DNA of 64,000 nt from Thermovenabulum sp049723235 (GCF_049723235.1 NZ_JBNARB010000003.1:62001-126000); one strand, 5' to 3'. Positions 1 through 7,828 are shown, numbered from the stretch's first letter. A program made the numbers and translations. Notes: generated by a model from the letters alone, not told the origin.

Positions 1-292
1 GAGCGTCTATAAAAGCGCCCATACTATTAATAACTTGATTCATTAATTTTTCTGCTTGTTCGATGTTCCCATTTTTCATTGCTTCTTTTGCAGAAATAAT
101 TAAACTACGAATGTCTTCTCCCCATATTGCATATCTTGATGGAGTTGCCTTGCAGTCTTCATCACATGAGTCAAAAATCGCTCTTTCTAGTCTGCCCATG
201 AACATTTTTTCACTGTCGTGTTCTTTTACTCTCGTGATTACTACGGAAGCATTTCTGTTGTTAAAATTATAAAAGTTTATTACAGCCCGCAT
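1..292 (-). CDS. Hypothetical protein, 3' end cut off by the window edge
   Basis: An open minus-strand frame runs from an ATG at 292 off the window edge, giving at least 97 residues without a stop. The protein begins MRAVINFYNFNNRNASVV and contains a segment with two cysteines (SCDEDCKAT) followed by helices rich in Lys, Glu and Ile (SAKEAMKNGNIEQAEKLMNQ). I do not recognise the family. No strong Shine-Dalgarno precedes the ATG. An in-frame TTG at 313 has an AAGGGATGA stretch about 7 bases upstream and is an alternative start. It lies downstream of the NUDIX/HNH/HARE operon on the same strand, separated by about 140 bases, so it could be a further accessory gene. That it is coding rests only on the long open frame. 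Confidence 0.5.
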   Translation of the reverse strand, partial: MRAVINFYNFNNRNASVVITRVKEHDSEKMFMGRLERAIFDSCDEDCKATPSRYAIWGEDIRSLIISAKEAMKNGNIEQAEKLMNQVINSMGAFIDA

Positions 293-430
293 CAATGATT
301 GTATTTGAACCAATCTTTATCATCCCTTTCATCTTAACAATCTATTATAATCAGTTTTCACTGATAAATATGTTTCAAAAAAAGCCTGTTAGTAAGGATA
401 AATAAACTGGTAATCACTTTAAGATCCACA

Positions 431-604
431 TTACGGCTGTTTTTCATGTATACTACATTTAAATTCATCGCAATATCCTAAACCATCATCAAATTCCTTA
501 ATCTTTCCCTTTGTACAACACTTAGGTACACCATTTTCGTCGTGTTCACAAAACCAGCAAAAATCGCAAACTGGATCACAAACGGGGTCATTACAGATAT
601 ACAT
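431..604 (-). CDS. Small cysteine-rich protein, 57 aa
   Basis: This short gene starts at an ATG preceded by AAGGAGG with 7-base spacing, and its ribosome-binding site lies inside the last codons of the HARE-HTH gene upstream (stop at 606). The two are therefore almost certainly co-transcribed and probably coupled. The 57-residue product has nine cysteines, arranged as C4, C9, C13, C16, C19, C29-C30, C44 and C50, including CDFCWFC and CC pairs. This suggests a metal-binding or zinc-knuckle micro-protein. I do not recognise a family. Its position as last gene of the NUDIX/SRA-HNH/HARE operon suggests an accessory role there, but that is inference. Confidence 0.7.
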   Translation of the reverse strand: MYICNDPVCDPVCDFCWFCEHDENGVPKCCTKGKIKEFDDGLGYCDEFKCSIHEKQP

Positions 605-605
605 T

Positions 606-1010
606 CTAATCCTCCTTCAATTTAATGTAGTTGCCAGGCAATGCTTCAAACATATCCGGGTAATGCCCACACCTTGCCCTAATCTGTGTATATTCCGCCT
701 TACTGCCATCCTTTTTTAAATACAGCCTGCGCCTGTATATCTCATCAGCAAGTTCAGCTGCATGCATCGTCTTGTTTTCTGCCTCTGATAAAACTATTCT
801 CATTGCTTCATGGAGTGTATAGTTAGGCATTTCTTGCATGCCAATTCCTGTATCAGTTAAATTGTTTTCATCATATTTTAAGACTATATAAGCTGGCTTA
901 TTATTTTTAAGCAGAACGACTTTTCCATTTTTATCAACGACAGAAAATACATGATCTATATTTGTTTTTAATGAATCAAAAGGAATTAAGCTATCAATTT
1001 TAATATCCAC
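606..1010 (-). CDS. Phd-like antitoxin domain fused to HARE-HTH domain
   Basis: The N-terminal half (about residues 1-50) resembles a Phd/YefM-type DNA-binding antitoxin fold (NIDHVFSVVDKNGKVVLLKN, then PAYIVLKY). The C-terminal half (about 65-130) matches the HARE-HTH (HB1/ASXL/restriction endonuclease HTH) domain, with the LHEAMRIVLSE helix, an AAELADEIYRRRLY recognition-like helix, and a YTQIRARCGHYPDMF...YIKL ending. HARE-HTH domains are known from chromatin and restriction proteins and are thought to read DNA modification states. I chose the GTG at 1010 because a perfect AGGAGG lies 6 bases upstream; the ATG at 1025 has no ribosome-binding site and would place that AGGAGG inside the coding sequence. 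It sits between the SRA-HNH nuclease and the Cys-rich gene. It may be the operon regulator, the modification sensor, or an antitoxin for the nuclease. Confidence 0.72.
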   Translation of the reverse strand: MDIKIDSLIPFDSLKTNIDHVFSVVDKNGKVVLLKNNKPAYIVLKYDENNLTDTGIGMQEMPNYTLHEAMRIVLSEAENKTMHAAELADEIYRRRLYLKKDGSKAEYTQIRARCGHYPDMFEALPGNYIKLKED

Positions 1011-1048
1011 GATTAACCTCCTCATAACATGCTCTGTATACCCATGCT

Positions 1049-1879
1049 TTATTTGGATAACCTGATTTTTGCTTGAATTTTTAATTTTTCTTTGTCAGAA
1101 GGTAAGTTTAAAATATGCATTTTCCTATGACAATTTGGGCATAGTGCAACAGTGTTTTCAATAGTATCGCTTCCTCCCTCTGAAAGCCACTCTATATGAT
1201 GGCACTCCAAATAAGGAATGCCCTCTTTATTATAGAAGGGAGCCTTTTGCCCACATAGTTGACATACACCATTGGCTCTTCGTTTAGCATATTCTGCTAC
1301 AAATGCATCTCTAATAAAAACATTACTTGTAACATTACGACTACTTACTTTATCACTTTCATTTTGCTCTGCACGTTCTTTTAACTCATCCAGTGTTAAT
1401 CTTTCAGCTATCTTTTCTTTTTCCTTAATGTATTTATTAAATGATGCTTCGGGAATAGCCTGTGAACCAGTTTGTAACTTCAAAGGGAACATCCATACTT
1501 TTCTTGGAACCCCATCTTCACCTTTTTGTATTTCCTGATAAGGCTTACCTGCCAGAGATACAAGACCACGATATATGTATTCTGTAGGTACCAGCACTTC
1601 GAACAGATGAACTTCTACACCATTTCTATCAGATTCTGCTAGTGTTTTATTCTGCATAAAATTCAGATCTTGGTCCCCATTTTTACCCATACCCGTATAA
1701 TGTAAAACATCTCCAAACCATTTGTCTTCGTACAAACCTTTTGTATGATCAGATATTATAACTAGGGAATTGGTTGCTTTTGACCGGCGCATTCCCCCCA
1801 TATTTCCGCACTTAAATTCAGCTATAATATCTGAATGGGTTACAATTTGTCCAATTTTAAATTTGCAAAAACTACTCAT
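1049..1879 (-). CDS. SRA-like domain HNH endonuclease (McrA-like, type IV restriction)
   Basis: The 276-residue protein has two domains. The N-terminal half (about 1-140) resembles the SRA-like domain of ScoMcrA-type enzymes: FKIGQIVTHSDI, GGMRRSK, VIISDHTKGLY, LHYTGMGKNGDQD and GVEVHLFEV. The C-terminal part is an HNH nuclease: CQLCG, then ECHHIEWLSEGGSDTIENTV and CPNCHRKMH, giving the His-Asn-His site and four zinc-binding cysteines. Such proteins cut DNA carrying modified bases (5-methylcytosine or phosphorothioate), so this is probably a type IV restriction enzyme. It overlaps the end of the NUDIX gene by 8 bases, so translation is likely coupled. The target modification cannot be read from sequence. 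Confidence 0.82.
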   Translation of the reverse strand: MSSFCKFKIGQIVTHSDIIAEFKCGNMGGMRRSKATNSLVIISDHTKGLYEDKWFGDVLHYTGMGKNGDQDLNFMQNKTLAESDRNGVEVHLFEVLVPTEYIYRGLVSLAGKPYQEIQKGEDGVPRKVWMFPLKLQTGSQAIPEASFNKYIKEKEKIAERLTLDELKERAEQNESDKVSSRNVTSNVFIRDAFVAEYAKRRANGVCQLCGQKAPFYNKEGIPYLECHHIEWLSEGGSDTIENTVALCPNCHRKMHILNLPSDKEKLKIQAKIRLSK

Positions 1880-2267
1880 GATAATCCTCCATTACCTTTT
1901 TAGCAATCAGAATATCTGCTGGTAAAAGCTCAAATTTTAGTAAATCAATTATTTTAACCCACTTATACTTATCATGAACAGATATCTGAATTGTCCCGTC
2001 AGTTATTGTACAATAATAGGCAATTAGATAAATGTTCATATTACCGTAATCGTGAGTTACCTCAGTACAAAATTTATCAATAGAAACATCGATATTAAGC
2101 TCCTCTTTAAGTTCTCTAGTAAGGCAATCTTCGGGGGTTTCGTTAGCTTCAATCTTCCCACCTGGAAATTCCCATCCTCCAGCGAAATTTTCTTTTGGTG
2201 CACGTCTAGTAATTAAAACTTTATCATTATCTGTAATAACTCCTGCTGCGACTCTAATTCTATTCAT
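1872..2267 (-). CDS. NUDIX hydrolase, MutT-like
   Basis: A 131-residue NUDIX protein with the full Nudix box GGKIEANETP...RELKEELNI (glycine, glutamates and RELKEE core all present) after a WEFPGG motif. This is the length and order typical of MutT/NudG-type (d)NTP pyrophosphohydrolases, which clear oxidised or modified nucleotides such as 8-oxo-dGTP or 5-methyl-dCTP. The start ATG follows an AGAGGTG ribosome-binding site located in the end of the small ORF upstream. As an early gene of an operon with a modified-DNA nuclease, it may remove the corresponding modified nucleotide triphosphate. That coupling is my inference; the NUDIX assignment itself is firm. Confidence 0.88.
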   Translation of the reverse strand: MNRIRVAAGVITDNDKVLITRRAPKENFAGGWEFPGGKIEANETPEDCLTRELKEELNIDVSIDKFCTEVTHDYGNMNIYLIAYYCTITDGTIQISVHDKYKWVKIIDLLKFELLPADILIAKKVMEDYHE

Positions 2268-2270
2268 AAC

Positions 2271-2384
2271 TTACACCTCTTGTATCTCTTCAAAGTCGCT
2301 ATATTTACCCTCCAATTTAATGTGTAACCCTGCCAAACATGTTAGGTAGCACTCACTCCTTGCTCTTATCTGGATATATGCCAT
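2271..2384 (-). pseudogene. Short ORF resembling the C-terminal end of the HARE-HTH gene
   Basis: A 37-codon frame starts at an ATG with AAGGTGG 6 bases upstream and ends just before the NUDIX start. Its beginning MAYIQIRARSECYLTCLAGL followed by HIKLEGK closely follows the last 30 residues of the HARE-HTH protein encoded at 606 (YTQIRARCGHYP...YIKLKED), and the DNA similarity is visible too. It is most simply a remnant of a duplicated HARE gene kept as the leader ORF of the operon. It could still be translated and serve as a coupling peptide for the NUDIX gene. Confidence 0.6.
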
Positions 2385-2403
2385 AATTAACCACCTTGCT
2401 ACA

Positions 2404-2432
2404 ATTATATAATACAAAAATTTATTTGTCTA
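2404..2432 (-). promoter_or_regulatory. Sigma-A-type promoter of the NUDIX/HNH/HARE operon
   Basis: On the minus strand TAGACA (2427-2432) and TATAAT (2404-2409) are separated by exactly 17 bases. The short HARE-remnant ORF begins about 20 bases downstream of the -10 box. Upstream of the -35, TATATATTTGT is repeated in tandem (2431-2453), a possible operator for the Phd-like domain. Confidence 0.7.
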
Positions 2433-2454
2433 TATATTTGTTTATATATTTGTA

Positions 2455-2505
2455 TAAAAATAAAAATGCCGCCAATTAAGAAGGTTTCCTCCTCAACTGG
2501 CGGCA
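2455..2505 (-). terminator. Rho-independent terminator after the recombinase genes
   Basis: A long hairpin with perfect outer arms TGCCGCCA/TGGCGGCA (2467-2505) and partly paired inner arms is followed on the minus strand by TTTTTATTTTTA. It lies 15 bases past the stop codon of the last serine recombinase and insulates the NUDIX operon. Confidence 0.85.
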
Positions 2506-2519
2506 ATCTTATTGCAATC

Positions 2520-4088
2520 CTATAGATTCACTTCTATTTCTAATCCAGACTTAAACTCCACCACTATCTTGTCATCATATACAGTCGCTTTTTCAACTAA
2601 TTTTCTAACCAGTTTATCATCAAACTCCGTAATATCACCGGTTTGCGTGTGAAGGAAGTCCGTCATCTCAGCAATCCGATCCCGCTTATCTTGACGGAGG
2701 GCGTTTCTTGAAAGGGTTTCTTGCCTTAAATCCCGTAAGCGGTAAATCTCATTGACAATATTATCATAGCTTTCCTTTGAATTTGCCTTTTGAATTAATT
2801 CGGTTTGAAGTTCTTCCAGCCTTTTATCAATATCTGCTGTACTTTCATCCCAATGCTTGCTTAATACGGTTTCAATATTCTTTTTCAGTATAGCCAGAAA
2901 AGAGTTTTTTCCGCTGACGGCTATATTGATGGCTTCTACAATCTTCTCTTTTAGCGTATCTTCAAGTATAGTGGAAGCGGTACAAAACAAACCGGTATTT
3001 TCTAATCGGCTAACACATCTCCATACGATTGATTTCTTTCCTCGGTTATTCCAATGAACCCTGCGGAATATTTCATGACACTTGCCGCAGAACACCATTT
3101 GGGATAAAGGATGATTATTGCTGTAGTTTCTCTTCTTTCCGTTCTTACTTATATGCACACATCTTCTTCTGACAAGCTGTTCCTGAACCTGCATAAAGAT
3201 TTCACGCGGGATTATAGGCTCATGGCTGTTTTCTACATAGTACTGTGGAACTATACCGTTATTTGGTACCCTTTTCTTCGATAAAAAATCTACTGTATAG
3301 GTTTTCTGCAGCAGCGCATCACCGATATATTTTTCATTCCTCAAAATCTTATTGATGGTGCTGGTATGCCATCTTGAATTGCCTGCACCCGTCAGAATTC
3401 CGTCAGCCTCCAAACCCCTAGCTATCTGCAGCATACTGGAACCTTCGAGGTATTCTCTATAAATGCGTTTAACAATTTCAGCTTCTTCTGGCACGATAAC
3501 TAAGTTGCCATCTTTATCCTTTGTATAGCCAAGAAACCGGTTGTGATTAATATGGATTTTTCCTTGCTGATATCGGTACTGAATACCCAGTTTTACATTC
3601 TGGCTTAACGATTGGCTTTCTTGCTGCGCCAAAGAAGCCATAATGGTCAACAGGATTTCCCCTTTGGAATCCATTGTGTTTATATTTTCCTTTTCAAAGT
3701 AAACCGGAATATTTTTTTCTTTAAGCTGCCTTATGTACTTTAGGCAGTCCAGCGTATTTCTTGCAAAACGGCTGATAGATTTTGTGATTATCATATCGAT
3801 TTTGCCCTGCATACATTCTTCTATCATCCGGTTAAACTCTTCACGCTTTTTTGTGTTGGTTCCGCTAATACCTTCATCTGCAAATATACCGGCTAACTCC
3901 CATTCTGGATTACTTTTGATGTAGTTTGTGTAGTGCTCGATTTGCGCTTCATAACTGGTTGCCTGCTCCTCGCTGTCCGTAGAAACACGGCAATAGGCTG
4001 CTACCCGAAGCTTAGGCAATTCCTCGGCCTTTGCACTATTCCCAATTCGCTTACGGGCAGGAATTACTGTAACATTCCTCGTTGTCAT
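2520..4088 (-). CDS. Large serine recombinase (site-specific integrase family)
   Basis: This 522-residue protein is a large serine recombinase. Residues about 28-170 form the resolvase/invertase catalytic domain with the nucleophile serine (S36) in LRVAAYCRVSTDSEEQ, the GISGT loop and the ITKSISRFARNT arginine segment. A recombinase domain follows (about 190-300: GYTKDKDGN...EIVKRIYREYLEG...RNEKYIGDALLQKTYT). A zinc-ribbon/coiled-coil region ends the protein (CGKCHEIFRR...WRCVSRL...CTA). Such enzymes catalyse att-site integration and excision of phages and mobile elements. It overlaps the catalytic-domain-lacking recombinase gene upstream, and all three recombinase genes form one operon. Which of the two full-length enzymes integrates this prophage cannot be told. 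Confidence 0.92.
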   Translation of the reverse strand: MTTRNVTVIPARKRIGNSAKAEELPKLRVAAYCRVSTDSEEQATSYEAQIEHYTNYIKSNPEWELAGIFADEGISGTNTKKREEFNRMIEECMQGKIDMIITKSISRFARNTLDCLKYIRQLKEKNIPVYFEKENINTMDSKGEILLTIMASLAQQESQSLSQNVKLGIQYRYQQGKIHINHNRFLGYTKDKDGNLVIVPEEAEIVKRIYREYLEGSSMLQIARGLEADGILTGAGNSRWHTSTINKILRNEKYIGDALLQKTYTVDFLSKKRVPNNGIVPQYYVENSHEPIIPREIFMQVQEQLVRRRCVHISKNGKKRNYSNNHPLSQMVFCGKCHEIFRRVHWNNRGKKSIVWRCVSRLENTGLFCTASTILEDTLKEKIVEAINIAVSGKNSFLAILKKNIETVLSKHWDESTADIDKRLEELQTELIQKANSKESYDNIVNEIYRLRDLRQETLSRNALRQDKRDRIAEMTDFLHTQTGDITEFDDKLVRKLVEKATVYDDKIVVEFKSGLEIEVNL

Positions 4089-4509
4089 CTAAAATCACCT
4101 CGCTCTTAATAAGACTATAAGCATACTCTGCCTGCTGAAATGGATCATCGTATAGATTATCTGGCATTGAAGCATGAAACCTAAAATTTAAGATTTTCTT
4201 TTCATTTCCTTTATGTTCATAAATCCTGCCAAGCGCCTCAGCTCGCCTGCGTCTTTCCAGTTGTGCTTTTTCGAATGTGTCCCTGCTGATAATTGGCGGA
4301 TAGAATTTATCCTCAACATACCGTTTATCTGCCAGCATTCTTGCAATAGATGTGTGGTAGCGCTTAATGCCCGCTTTTTGAGCCGCATCGGTTAAAGAAA
4401 GCCCGGAAAGATAAGCCTCAAATAGTTTCTCAATCTTAACTGCTTCCTCTTCATTAACGTCAGCCCTGCCATTTTGAATGATATACCCAAAAGGTATATG
4501 GCTCATCAT
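4051..4509 (-). CDS. Recombinase-domain protein lacking the catalytic domain
   Basis: This 152-residue protein resembles only the central recombinase domain of large serine recombinases: PFGYIIQNGRADVNEEEAVK, a LSLTDAAQKAGIK helix-turn-helix-like stretch, ARMLADKRYVED and a PPIISRDTFEKAQ segment. It has no catalytic serine domain. I chose the ATG at 4509 because it overlaps the TGA of the upstream recombinase (ATGA) and follows AGGAAAGG. Clusters of two large serine recombinases flanking such a truncated partner recur in Clostridia prophages. It may be a recombination directionality or DNA-binding partner. That role is inference. Confidence 0.75.
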   Translation of the reverse strand: MMSHIPFGYIIQNGRADVNEEEAVKIEKLFEAYLSGLSLTDAAQKAGIKRYHTSIARMLADKRYVEDKFYPPIISRDTFEKAQLERRRRAEALGRIYEHKGNEKKILNFRFHASMPDNLYDDPFQQAEYAYSLIKSEVILDDNEECYSNSCP

Positions 4510-6083
4510 TTCACCAACCTTTCCTTTAAGTTCAACCCGCATTTCATCTTGAAACCTATTTCCTCCTGTGAAAACACAATGATTTCTTCAATAAAATCCT
4601 CAAATATTTCACTATCAAATTCATCAATCTGCTTTTCAGCTTTCGTTGTAAATTTAAGAAGCTTTTCTACCTCAACAAGGATAGTCTGACTCCCATCGAT
4701 TGCGCGTTTTATGGCTTCCTTTTGTTCTTTTAATAAAACCGCTTCTTTGAGCAGCTCATTTTTCTGTGTATTAAAAAGAGCGGGTTCCAGGTATCCTTTG
4801 GCCATAAGTCCCATAATCACCTGAACCCGCTCTGTATTTTCTTTGATTTTAGTTTCCAGTTCTTGAATCTTTGCTATGTTATCTGAGTAATTTGTTTTCT
4901 TTAAGCTTTGCAGCAATGGTCTTAAAATGAACTTATGACCGAAAATAAGCTTATTCATCATAACAACGAAGGCCTGATGGATCGCATCCTCTCTGACAAA
5001 CTTCATTGAACAAGCCGAAGCGTCCTTTATATGCTTTGTGCAGCACCATGCAATATATTTACGGTCACCGCTGCCATGAATTCGACGCTTAAAACTGCTG
5101 CCACATTCTGCGCATTTGATTTTCCCCGAGAAAGGGTAGCGTTTTTGATACTTGCTGCTTCCCTTGATTACACCTTTTTCTTTTCCTCTTTGCTTTAATA
5201 TCTCTTGGGCGGCTTCAAATTCCTCATGGGATATAATGGCTTCATGATGACCCTTTATCATGTATTGATCCTTTTCCCCACGATTATAATGCCGCTTAAA
5301 ATTCTCATCTGTATAGGTTTTTTGCAGAAGGACATCCCCAGTATATTTTTCATTGCTTAAAATGCCACGGATAGTTGTCGCTGTCCAGTGTGAACCTCTC
5401 TTTGTTGGGATTTTATCCGAATTTAACCCATCTGCAATTTTCTGTGTGCCTTTACCGTCCAAAGCCTCGGAAAAAATCCGCTTTACGATTTCAGCCTGTT
5501 CTTTATTGATAAATAGCTTTCCATCCACATAATCGTAACCATAGGGAGGATACGAAATTTTGTATGTTCCGTTTTGGAACCTACGTCTGATAGACCACTT
5601 ACTATTTTCTGCAATGGATAATGACTCGTTTTCTGCAAGACTGCTCAAAATTGTCAGCACCAATTCGCCTTCCATGCGCTGTGTGTTTATATTCTCTTTC
5701 TCGAAATAGATGAAAACACCGAGATCGGTAAGTTTTCGCACCATCTCAATGCAGTCGGTTGTATTTCTTGCAAATCTGCTGACTGACTTGGTTATAATAA
5801 AGTCAATCTTCTTGTTTTCACAATCTGCAAGCAGTCTTAAAAGTCCAGTCCGATTCTCCTTTTTTGTGCCTGAAATGCCTTCATCATAATAAATCCCTGC
5901 AAATTCCCAATCAGGATTTGCTTTTATATAGGATTCATAATGGCTCTTTTGTGCTTCCAGGCTTGCCATTTGTTCATCACTTTCGGTTGAAACCCTGCAA
6001 TAAGCCGCTACCCTCAACTTTGGCTTGAAAGCTTGAAGAGCATTGTTCCCATCAATCCTCGTTACCTTTCTCACTGTTTTCAC
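4506..6083 (-). CDS. Large serine recombinase, second copy
   Basis: A 525-residue large serine recombinase with catalytic serine S32 in LRVAAYCRVSTESDEQ, the GISGTKKENR segment, ITKSVSRFARNTTD, a recombinase domain (YPPYGYDYVDGK...EIVKRIFSEALDGKGTQK) and a zinc ribbon (CAECGSSFKRR...WCCTKHIKDASACS) before a C-terminal coiled coil. It is clearly paralogous to the enzyme encoded at 2520 but well diverged, so this is an old pair rather than a recent duplication. The gene is first of the recombinase trio. A strong ribosome-binding site (AAAGGAGG) precedes its ATG. Confidence 0.92.
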   Translation of the reverse strand: MKTVRKVTRIDGNNALQAFKPKLRVAAYCRVSTESDEQMASLEAQKSHYESYIKANPDWEFAGIYYDEGISGTKKENRTGLLRLLADCENKKIDFIITKSVSRFARNTTDCIEMVRKLTDLGVFIYFEKENINTQRMEGELVLTILSSLAENESLSIAENSKWSIRRRFQNGTYKISYPPYGYDYVDGKLFINKEQAEIVKRIFSEALDGKGTQKIADGLNSDKIPTKRGSHWTATTIRGILSNEKYTGDVLLQKTYTDENFKRHYNRGEKDQYMIKGHHEAIISHEEFEAAQEILKQRGKEKGVIKGSSKYQKRYPFSGKIKCAECGSSFKRRIHGSGDRKYIAWCCTKHIKDASACSMKFVREDAIHQAFVVMMNKLIFGHKFILRPLLQSLKKTNYSDNIAKIQELETKIKENTERVQVIMGLMAKGYLEPALFNTQKNELLKEAVLLKEQKEAIKRAIDGSQTILVEVEKLLKFTTKAEKQIDEFDSEIFEDFIEEIIVFSQEEIGFKMKCGLNLKERLVK

Positions 6084-6135
6084 CTCCTTTGGGTATGTGA
6101 CATATTACCTCTGTATGTCGCTAATAGCAAGCTAA

Positions 6136-6354
6136 TTAGGCCATAAGCTGTGCATACATCGGCGAGAAAGTTTTACGGTTCAACTTGTCGATTTTGTCGA
6201 ATTCTTCCTCTGAAATCAGTCCTGTCTTAAGCATCTTTTGCAGGATTTTATATGCCCGCCAGTAATCAACCTCTCTTTGAAGTTCTTCCTGTGTTATCTT
6301 TGTATAGTTAGTTTCCTGCGGGTTATATGGTAAATGATTAGCCGCCTCTATCAT
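6136..6354 (-). CDS. SHOCT-like small protein
   Basis: A 72-residue protein whose C-terminal part (AYKILQKMLKTGLISEEEFDKIDKLN) matches the short amphipathic SHOCT motif (leucine-rich helix, then G-L-I-[ST]-E-E-E-F). Small SHOCT-like proteins are commonly encoded directly upstream of serine recombinase clusters in Firmicutes prophages, which is the arrangement here. Its function is unknown; a role assisting the recombinases is plausible. AGGAGG precedes the start. Confidence 0.72.
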   Translation of the reverse strand: MIEAANHLPYNPQETNYTKITQEELQREVDYWRAYKILQKMLKTGLISEEEFDKIDKLNRKTFSPMYAQLMA

Positions 6355-6370
6355 TCAAGCACCTCCTATA

Positions 6371-6401
6371 AAAATTTAGGACAGCCTTGATTGGCTGTCC
6401 T
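6371..6401 (-). terminator. Terminator after the endolysin gene
   Basis: Perfect 9-bp arms AGGACAGCC/GGCTGTCCT around a 6-base loop (6378-6401), followed on the minus strand by AAATTTTTAT. It closes the lysis genes and separates them from the SHOCT/recombinase operon. Confidence 0.7.
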
Positions 6402-6407
6402 TTATCG

Positions 6408-7412
6408 TTATTCCGGCAATTTCAAAACTTGTCCGGGGTAAATAGCATCTGAAGTCAGGCCATTAAGTTTCTTAATCTCCGGGTATCTTGTTCCTCTGCC
6501 GAGTTCTTTTTCCGCTATTCTCCATAAGGTGTCGCCTTTTTGCACTGTATAGGTTCTATTGCTCTTGTTATCAGGAATGCTGTTCACAATTACAAGGTTT
6601 TCTTTTGCTACCCAAGCGTTTATGCCTGCAATCTCTAGACCGCCAGATTTTCTAACCTTTTTGCCAAGCAAAACACATTCTTTGCCGCCTTTTACGACCG
6701 GCTTGCCTTTGTATAAAGTCTGTGTGACCCTGTGGTAATAGTCATTTTTGACCCACGTTGGAACTTCCACACTGCCGGGGTAGTAGTTTTTTGCGCTGTC
6801 CTTAAACTCCACTATATCGCCAATTCCAATATCCGTATTGTTATCTGTGTTGTTCTCCAGCGCATTTTTCACTGCTTTACGGAAAGTGTCCATGCTCTCC
6901 CCATGCTTGGGAAACCAATGCATCACATCAGCATGATTGCTGGAAATACCGAGCTTATACCCTTCACAGTGGCAGATGATATCATTCTCGTTAAGGCCGT
7001 ACTCCCTGCAGAGCATAACGCAGAGTTCAACCGCATTCTGCCACGCTTTACGGAAATAATCTTCCTGCTTTGCTGCATCGTAACCCACCATTACCGACCC
7101 GGATTTATACAAAAACCCGGCAGGTTCACAGATTTCAAAACCAATATGGGTATTGTTGGCTGCTCCTCCTGCATGCCAACTGCGATGATTCCAAGGCAGG
7201 TATTGCCAAACCTCTTTATCGTCCACAAAGGCGTGAACACAGACCTGCCTATTTATTTCACCGGCTTTGTAAGATTTGTTCCAGCGGGAAAACCAGTCGG
7301 CCGCCATTACGCCCGGCGTTGCCGTTGAATGCACCATGATTCCTTTAGGCGTGATTTTCCGGCCTGCCGTATAGCAGTCGTTTCGCGTCATGTATTTGGT
7401 AAAAAGCTTCAT
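6408..7412 (-). CDS. Endolysin: N-acetylmuramoyl-L-alanine amidase with LysM
   Basis: This 334-residue protein starts with an Amidase_2 (PGRP-like) domain (about 20-185): zinc ligand candidate H28 in GIMVHSTATPG, an HAFVDDKEVWQYLPWNHRSWH segment, NTHIGFEICEPAG, and CHCEGYKLGISSNHADVMHWF near the end. A linker of about 100 residues is followed by a C-terminal LysM repeat (about 287-333: YTVQKGDTLWRIAEKELG ... IYPGQVLKLPE) that binds peptidoglycan. It should cut the amide bond between muramic acid and the stem peptide to lyse the host. Its start overlaps the holin stop by 4 bases, the usual holin-endolysin order. Confidence 0.92.
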   Translation of the reverse strand: MKLFTKYMTRNDCYTAGRKITPKGIMVHSTATPGVMAADWFSRWNKSYKAGEINRQVCVHAFVDDKEVWQYLPWNHRSWHAGGAANNTHIGFEICEPAGFLYKSGSVMVGYDAAKQEDYFRKAWQNAVELCVMLCREYGLNENDIICHCEGYKLGISSNHADVMHWFPKHGESMDTFRKAVKNALENNTDNNTDIGIGDIVEFKDSAKNYYPGSVEVPTWVKNDYYHRVTQTLYKGKPVVKGGKECVLLGKKVRKSGGLEIAGINAWVAKENLVIVNSIPDNKSNRTYTVQKGDTLWRIAEKELGRGTRYPEIKKLNGLTSDAIYPGQVLKLPE

Positions 7413-7828
7413 TTCTTCCCATCCTCCTCACTTGAATTGCCATGCAGTTGCTCCAACGCGTTCTTCAGCTTTTCAGGGATAGGCAGTCCTATATGTGCTG
7501 CATTCTCAAGAATTGAAATACCCTCGTTACTCAGGTAAAAGAAAATTACCGCTGTCCGGATTGCCCCACCGTTACCGAGAACTTGACTGTCGATGATATG
7601 TCCCACACCCACAAGTACAAAAATAAGCACCTTCTTAAAGATGCCCTTGGCTCCGACTTCACTTGAAAGCTTTCTGTCCACAATGGCGCACATCACACCA
7701 GTCACATAGTCAATGGCCACAAAAGCGATGAGAGCATATAAAAATCCATCCAGCCCTCCAAAAAACCAGCCAAGAAATCCGCCAATAGCAGTGAATGCAA
7801 TTTGCATCCAATTCCAAACTTCTTTCAT
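7409..7828 (-). CDS. Phage holin (TcdE/phage_holin_4 type)
   Basis: A 139-residue membrane protein with three or four hydrophobic segments: IAFTAIGGFLGWFFGGLDG, YALIAFVAIDYVTGVMCAIV, KVLIFVLVGVGHIID and AVIFFYLSNEGISILE. The IDYVTG motif and the NEGISILENAAHIGLPIPEKL stretch are hallmarks of the toxin-secretion/phage-lysis holin family. It forms the membrane lesions that release the endolysin encoded immediately downstream with a 4-base overlap. Confidence 0.9.
   Translation of the reverse strand: MKEVWNWMQIAFTAIGGFLGWFFGGLDGFLYALIAFVAIDYVTGVMCAIVDRKLSSEVGAKGIFKKVLIFVLVGVGHIIDSQVLGNGGAIRTAVIFFYLSNEGISILENAAHIGLPIPEKLKNALEQLHGNSSEEDGKK

Noticed and set aside
396..440. Left att site matching the 50403-50415 repeat (shared CTGGTAA)
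   Set aside because: Only seven bases match and the neighbours do not align, so chance is likely.
6732..7328. 198-aa open frame on the plus strand
   Set aside because: Antisense shadow of the amidase gene.
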